A stretch of 9,635 nucleotides of DNA, taken from Lacrimispora sp. 210928-DFI.3.58. Lineage in GTDB: Bacteria; Bacillota; Clostridia; Lachnospirales; Lachnospiraceae. Under the pieces are notes generated by a model. It saw nothing but the letters and a program-made list of their open reading frames with translations. It had not been told where the DNA came from and searched no databases. How positions within the stretch are numbered: the first letter of the stretch is position 1; each line of letters begins with the position of its first letter. Positions 5,857-9,635 of the stretch are shown piece by piece. The translations under genes and the position numbers were made by a program. The stretch covers positions 1 through 9,635 of the forward strand of contig NZ_JAJCIC010000070.1 in NCBI RefSeq assembly GCF_020554865.1, in the 5' to 3' direction.

Positions 5857-5858
5857 GG

Positions 5859-7187
5859 ATGGGTATTCAGCTTTCTGATCATTTTAATTATAAACGGCTG
5901 CTGCAGTTTACGTTCCCATCAATGATTATGATGGTGTTTACTTCACTGTACAGCGTGGTCGATGGATTTTTTGTTTCCAACTTTGTGGGAAAGACACCCT
6001 TTGCTTCTGTCAACTTTATTATGCCGGTGCTGATGATTTTAGGATCCATCGGCTTTATGTTCGGTTCCGGCGGCAGCGTACTGGTTTCCAAAACCATGGG
6101 CGAAGGAGACGATAATAAGGCGCGGCAGCTGTTTTCCCTGTTTGTATACAGTACAATTGCCTGCGGAGTTGCCATTTCCGTTATCAGCTTTATTTTTATC
6201 CGCCCCTTGGCATCTTTGATGGGAGCGGAGGGAGATATGTTAAATAACTGCGTGACTTATGCAAGGATCCTCCTGCTGTCACTGCCTTTTTTTATGCTCC
6301 AGTTTGAGTTCCAGAGCTTTTTTATTACGGCGGAAAAGCCGCAGCTGGGGCTGATGGTCACTGTGGTGTGCGGGCTTACAAATATGGTGCTGGATGCCCT
6401 TTTCATGGCAGTATTTTCCTGGGGGCTTGTGGGAGCCGCGGCGGCAACGGCGATCAGCCAGGTCCTTGGCGGCGTTATTCCTATTGTCTATTTTGCAAGA
6501 TCAAGATCCGGCGTGCTTTGGCTGACAAGGACAGCCATGGACGGAAGGGCACTGGTCAAGGCCTGTACAAACGGTTCCTCAGAGCTTATGAGCAATATTT
6601 CAACCTCTATTGTCAGCATGCTCTATAATTTCCAGCTGATGAAATATGCCGGTGAGAACGGAATTGCCGCCTACGGGGTGCTCATGTATGTAAATATGAT
6701 TTTCCTTGCTATCTTTATCGGATATTCGACAGGCGTGGCGCCCATTGTCAGCTATCATTACGGGGCGGAGAATCACCGGGAGCTGAAGGGACTGTTAAAG
6801 AAGAGCTATATGATCATCGGGATCTTTGCTGTGGTGATGCTTGGCTTGGCCGAGCTTTTGGCAAAGCCTCTGGCCGGAATCTTTGTGGGCTATGACAAAG
6901 GACTGATGGAAATGACAACGAGAGCCTTTATGATCTATTCATTTTCCTTCCTTTTTTCAGGAATCGCCATCTATGGCTCTTCATTCTTTACTGCCTTAAA
7001 TGACGGCCTGACCTCCGCACTGATTTCTTTTTTAAGAAGCCTGCTGTTTCAGGTGACTGCCGTTATGATTTTGCCTATGATTTTTGATATCGATGGAATC
7101 TGGTTTTCTGTTGTTGTGGCTGAGCTGGCAGCCGCGGTGATGACGGTGTTGTTTATCGCGGCAAAGAAGGGGGAGTACCATTATTAA
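5859..7187 (+). CDS. MATE family efflux transporter
   Basis: A 442-aa polytopic membrane protein of normal MATE length. The start is fixed by AGGAGG (5848-5853), five bases before the ATG. Two homologous six-helix halves are visible. The N-lobe starts 'YKRLLQFTFPSMIMMVFTSL' and contains 'SVVDGFFVSNFVG' and 'GSGGSVLVSKTMGEGD'. The C-lobe starts around residue 235 ('NGSSELMSNISTSIVSMLYN') and contains 'IGYSTGVAPIVSYHYGAEN'. These proteins export cationic or aromatic compounds in exchange for H+ or Na+; the substrate cannot be read from the sequence. Transcription probably starts at the operator-controlled promoter at 5666, so expression is likely inducible. The gene is followed at once by a short terminator. 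The frame is intact. Confidence 0.95.
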   Translation: MGIQLSDHFNYKRLLQFTFPSMIMMVFTSLYSVVDGFFVSNFVGKTPFASVNFIMPVLMILGSIGFMFGSGGSVLVSKTMGEGDDNKARQLFSLFVYSTIACGVAISVISFIFIRPLASLMGAEGDMLNNCVTYARILLLSLPFFMLQFEFQSFFITAEKPQLGLMVTVVCGLTNMVLDALFMAVFSWGLVGAAAATAISQVLGGVIPIVYFARSRSGVLWLTRTAMDGRALVKACTNGSSELMSNISTSIVSMLYNFQLMKYAGENGIAAYGVLMYVNMIFLAIFIGYSTGVAPIVSYHYGAENHRELKGLLKKSYMIIGIFAVVMLGLAELLAKPLAGIFVGYDKGLMEMTTRAFMIYSFSFLFSGIAIYGSSFFTALNDGLTSALISFLRSLLFQVTAVMILPMIFDIDGIWFSVVVAELAAAVMTVLFIAAKKGEYHY

Positions 7188-7208
7188 GGCCATACCGGCC
7201 TGTTTTTG
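7187..7208 (+). terminator. Short terminator overlapping the MATE stop codon
   Basis: AGGCC (7187-7191) and GGCCT (7197-7201) form a 5-bp GC-rich stem with a 5-base loop, followed by GTTTTTG. The stem begins in the TAA. It probably reduces, rather than abolishes, read-through to the CoA-transferase gene. Confidence 0.6.
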
Positions 7209-7325
7209 CAAATATCTCCTCTGTCTGGAGCAGCGGCGTATGCATAATACGCATAAAATGCTGGACGATGAAGGATTATTCTGATAAAATTGTTCCATGT
7301 GCTGTTTAAGAGGAGAGAAATATTT
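7209..7325 (+). promoter_or_regulatory. Leader of the CoA-transferase gene
   Basis: It contains a 6-bp inverted repeat GCGTAT/ATACGC (7236-7241 with 7247-7252) and a small CTCC/GGAG hairpin. I find no convincing -35/-10 pair; TGATAAAAT near 7282 is a possible -10 alone. The ribosome binding site AGGAGAG begins at 7311. The inverted repeat could be a regulator site. Confidence 0.3.
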
Positions 7326-8837
7326 ATGTATGAGATTATGAGTTCTGATGAGGCGATCCGCTTGATCCGGGATGGAGACTGTATCTGTGTTAATTCCTTC
7401 GTGGGTATCGAAAGCCCGGTGGAGCTGCACGAGGCCCTTTACCGGAGATACGAGAAGATGCAGGCCCCAAGGCATCTGACGGTTGTCTCAAGTGCGGGAT
7501 TTGGCGTTTGGGATGAGGAACGCAATGCGGAAGGTTATATTCGGGAAGGCGCGGTGGACAGGCTGATCTGCGGACATTTTGGAGCGATGCTGAGTACAAA
7601 GAAGCTGGTGCTGGAGGACCGTTTTGAGGCGTACAATCTGCCTCTGGGCTGTATCTCCCACGCGATCCGCGCCCAGGCCAGCGGACTGCCCGGCGCCCTG
7701 TCTAAGGTTGGGCTGGACATTTTTGTGGATCCCAGAATGGAGGGACCTGGCATTAACCGGATATCCATCGATGATTCCCTGGTAAAATATGTGGAGGTGG
7801 ATGGAGAGGAATTTCTCTACTACAAGCTTCCGAAGCTCACAGTTGCATTGATCAAGGGAACAGCGGCAGACAGAAAGGGCAATATTTCCTTTGATGACAT
7901 GTTTATGTCCGGCGATGCGCTGTCGATCTGCCAGGCCGTGAAGGCAAACCATGGAAAAGTGATCGTGCAGGTGGACCGTCTGGTTAACACACCTTCCCGT
8001 CCCAGAAACGCGATCATCCCTGGATGTCTGGTGGATGCGATCGTAGTGGTGGAACCGGAGCCGCGCAATGAAGCATATACGGCTCTGACAGGAAGCTTTG
8101 AGATCCCTTATGAGGATTGGAGCGCCTGGAATGAGAAGATCGACACGGTTTCTGTGAATATGACGAAAAATAATGCCATTGGCAATATCATTGGCAGAAG
8201 AGCGGCCCAGGAGCTGCGGGTGGATGATATTGTAAACATCGGGATCGGCATTCCGGAGATGGTTTCCAGACATGCGAGAAAAAACGGCATGCTGGACATG
8301 GTCACGCTTACCGTGGAGTCCGGGGGCATCGGAGGCTTTCCGGTTTCCGGCGAGGCTTTTGGAGCGATGATAGGAGCAGCCTCCGTCTATGATATGGCAA
8401 ACCAGTTCGACCTCTATGACAATGGAGGACTGGATATCTGCTTTATGGGCGGTCTTGAGGTGGACAGCCAGGGAAATGTCAACGCCCACCGCGGGCCTGG
8501 CGCATTTGCGGGAATCGGAGGCTTTGCCAACATTACGGCGAAGACACCAAGCGTGGTCTTCTGCCTCACATTCAACACCAAGGGACTGGAGGTGTCACAG
8601 AAGAAAGGGGTTGTGACCATACATAAGGAGGGAACGATCCCGAAATTCGTAGACAAGGTGAGCAGTATCAGCTTTTCAGCAAAACGGGCCATTGCAAACG
8701 GCCAGAAGGTGCTGTATGTAACGGAACGCTGCGTTTTCCGGCTGACGCCGAAGGGACTGAAGCTGATCGAGGCTTATCCGGGGGTGGATGTACAGAAAGA
8801 CATTTTGGATCAGCTGCCCTTTGAGGTGGAGATATAG
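7326..8837 (+). CDS. Acyl-CoA:acetate/3-ketoacid (propionate-type) CoA-transferase
   Basis: A 503-aa single-chain CoA-transferase. The ATG at 7326 is chosen because AGGAG lies 10 bases upstream and the protein then starts with the usual 'MYEIMSSDEAIRLIRDGDCI'; the frame is open back to 7290. The alpha-type half covers about residues 5-260. The beta-type half follows, with the oxyanion-type loop 'GIGIPEMV' (from residue 306) and the catalytic glutamate Glu331 in 'TVESGGIGGFP'. The 'ESGGIGG' form is that of the YdiF/propionate CoA-transferase branch rather than the two-subunit enzymes. It would move CoA between short-chain acyl-CoAs and free acids such as acetate, propionate or butyrate in the cytoplasm, a step in fermentation. 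The exact substrate cannot be assigned. The frame is intact and ends at a strong terminator. Confidence 0.93.
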   Translation: MYEIMSSDEAIRLIRDGDCICVNSFVGIESPVELHEALYRRYEKMQAPRHLTVVSSAGFGVWDEERNAEGYIREGAVDRLICGHFGAMLSTKKLVLEDRFEAYNLPLGCISHAIRAQASGLPGALSKVGLDIFVDPRMEGPGINRISIDDSLVKYVEVDGEEFLYYKLPKLTVALIKGTAADRKGNISFDDMFMSGDALSICQAVKANHGKVIVQVDRLVNTPSRPRNAIIPGCLVDAIVVVEPEPRNEAYTALTGSFEIPYEDWSAWNEKIDTVSVNMTKNNAIGNIIGRRAAQELRVDDIVNIGIGIPEMVSRHARKNGMLDMVTLTVESGGIGGFPVSGEAFGAMIGAASVYDMANQFDLYDNGGLDICFMGGLEVDSQGNVNAHRGPGAFAGIGGFANITAKTPSVVFCLTFNTKGLEVSQKKGVVTIHKEGTIPKFVDKVSSISFSAKRAIANGQKVLYVTERCVFRLTPKGLKLIEAYPGVDVQKDILDQLPFEVEI

Positions 8838-8847
8838 ACAAATAGAA

Positions 8848-8898
8848 AAGGCTCTTGCAAATCAGATGGAGACCGGTCTGCTTTGCAGGGCCTTTTTT
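8848..8898 (+). terminator. Terminator of the CoA-transferase gene
   Basis: AAGGCTCTTGCAAA pairs with TTTGCAGGGCCTT, with one bulge and a wobble. An inner CAGA/TCTG closes the loop, and TTTTTTG follows. It is ten bases past the stop codon. Confidence 0.85.
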
Positions 8899-8924
8899 GC
8901 TGCTTATCCCAGATATGATCGGGA

Positions 8925-8949
8925 GGGTAAAATGAAAAAGCGAAGATAG
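8925..8949 (+). other. Five-codon ORF remnant with a good ribosome binding site
   Basis: GGGAGGG is followed at the proper distance by an ATG at 8933 reading MKKRR and a stop. It ends four bases before the convergent MarR stop codon. It could be the leftover start of a gene whose body was deleted, or chance. No function is claimed. Confidence 0.3.
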
Positions 8950-8952
8950 CTA

Positions 8953-9426
8953 TTATTCAGGTTTAAGAAGCTTCGTATATTGTTCAATGATCCGGTAAAA
9001 GGCATCCAGGTCGGCCTCACTGCATTGTTCAACGAGGTAAGCCGTAGTCTGTGTAATATCAGCCACGTCATAAGCTTTATGGACACTGGAAAGGCGCTTC
9101 CCCTTTTCGGTCACATATAAGCGGGCTGTTTTTTCGTTGTTTTCCATATAGCGTTTTTCTACGTATCCGGCCTCGATCAGCTTTTTGACTGTCTGGGATA
9201 TGGCGCTCTTGCTTTTATGCCAGATTTTGGAAAGCTGGGTGGCTGTGATGCCGGGGCAGTCGTCAATATAGGTAAGGGTATGTATTTCTATCATGTTGCA
9301 GTTTTCAGCCTCGTAAGTGTGCTGGCTATAGATGTAATTGTGATATAAGATGACAAACTCATACAGCATATTAGCCCTGGCAGTTACTTTGCGGTATGCG
9401 TTGTCAATATCTGAAAAGTGGGTCAT
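8953..9426 (-). CDS. MarR family winged-helix transcriptional regulator
   Basis: A 157-aa protein of typical MarR length. An N-terminal helix for dimerisation is followed by the winged helix-turn-helix: 'PGITATQLSKIWHKSKSAIS' at residues 58-77, 'QTVKKLIEAGYVEKR' at 78-92, the wing 'NNEKTARLYVTEKGK' at 96-110, and a C-terminal dimerisation helix. AGGAG lies 11 bases before the ATG. The gene is transcribed towards the CoA-transferase gene and has its own promoter. MarR proteins usually repress their own gene and a neighbouring efflux or stress operon and respond to small aromatic ligands, so the MATE and CoA-transferase genes are natural candidate targets. However, the palindrome at the MATE promoter is not repeated at this gene's promoter. 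Confidence 0.92.
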   Translation of the reverse strand: MTHFSDIDNAYRKVTARANMLYEFVILYHNYIYSQHTYEAENCNMIEIHTLTYIDDCPGITATQLSKIWHKSKSAISQTVKKLIEAGYVEKRYMENNEKTARLYVTEKGKRLSSVHKAYDVADITQTTAYLVEQCSEADLDAFYRIIEQYTKLLKPE

Positions 9427-9468
9427 ATAGGCTTCAGCTCCTATTACTTAAATGCTTATTATTCTGGA

Positions 9469-9504
9469 CATATCCATCATATCATATCTAAAATTCCGTT
9501 GCAA
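9469..9504 (-). promoter_or_regulatory. Promoter of the marR-type gene
   Basis: On the minus strand, TTGCAA (9499-9504), a 17-base spacer and TATGAT (9476-9481) give a good sigma-A promoter about 50 bases before the ATG. An imperfect palindrome TGGAcatATCCA sits at the expected transcription start and could be the autoregulatory site. Confidence 0.65.
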
Positions 9505-9580
9505 GATTTTAAATCCGTGCAAAACGTCCATCGTCCGTCAAAATGGTTAAGCTAAAAAACTATTTTTCGGTAAAAATAGA
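9505..9580. other. Intergenic spacer with an A/T hairpin
   Basis: The only structure seen is CTATTTTT (9560-9567) with AAAAATAG (9572-9579) around a CGGT tetraloop, immediately before the terminal repeat. No ORF is seen. Confidence 0.4.
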
Positions 9581-9635
9581 CAGACTGTAGACAAAGTTGG
9601 TGCTGGTTGATTACGCCCAGCACCACTTTTCTTTT
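9581..9635. repeat. Right copy of the terminal inverted repeat, with outward terminator
   Basis: The exact reverse complement of bases 1-53, plus two more bases. On the plus strand, GGTGCTGG, a 10-base loop and CCAGCACC are followed by ACTTTTCTTTT, a terminator-like hairpin. See the left copy for interpretation. Confidence 0.85.

Noticed and set aside
7488..8489. 333-codon minus-strand frame opposite the CoA-transferase
   Set aside because: It is a shadow of a high-GC coding gene, with no motif, no ribosome binding site and low-complexity composition typical of antisense frames.
1..9635. Whole window as a composite transposon with 53-bp terminal repeats
   Set aside because: The repeats contain terminators and match over only about the length of an assembly k-mer, no transposase for them is present, and the segment joins unrelated pieces. 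It is kept only as a possibility in the findings.

Overview
The window looks like chromosomal DNA of a gut Firmicute, most likely a Lachnospiraceae (Clostridium cluster XIVa) relative. The basis is strong AGGAGG ribosome binding sites, canonical TTGACA/TATACT-type promoters, a Tn916-type conjugative-element module and the style of the MATE, CoA-transferase and DUF975-type proteins. This comes from reading the sequence only; no database search was run.

Bases 1-53 and 9581-9633 are perfect inverted copies of one sequence that carries an outward-facing terminator-like hairpin. They are probably the same end of a repeated element that bounds the window on both sides, perhaps an assembly boundary.

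Bases 54 to about 3550 are the integration/regulation end of an integrative conjugative element. In order they hold two terminators, a promoter with an overlapping palindrome, an Orf7-like sigma factor (424-840), an Orf8-like HTH_16 protein (846-1082), a 438-base gap, tnpW (1521-1679) and a TnpX-type large serine recombinase with zinc ribbon and DUF4368-like tail (1775-3466). No transfer genes or cargo are in view. The gap before tnpW is the most unusual part. It holds two 60-base-spaced repeats, related to a third upstream of the sigma gene, and then about 260 bases that fold into a closed multi-helix junction (1231-1491) ending just before the tnpW ribosome binding site. I read this as an undescribed structured RNA or cis-regulatory leader for the recombination genes.

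Bases 3553-5462 are a scar. An IS1634-type transposase on the minus strand has lost its 5' end, and it abuts a DUF975-type membrane protein gene that has also lost its 5' end. The breakpoint is near 4980.

Bases 5463-8900 are host-like DNA of visibly higher GC. Two long hairpins are followed by a textbook promoter overlapped by a perfect 17-bp inverted repeat (operator). Then come a gutted ORF remnant, a MATE efflux transporter (5859-7187) and an acetate/propionate-type CoA-transferase (7326-8837) ending at a strong terminator. A MarR-family regulator (8953-9426, minus strand) converges on the CoA-transferase and has its own promoter. The MATE gene is under a repressor-type operator. Whether the local MarR binds it is not shown by the sequence, because the MarR promoter lacks the same palindrome.
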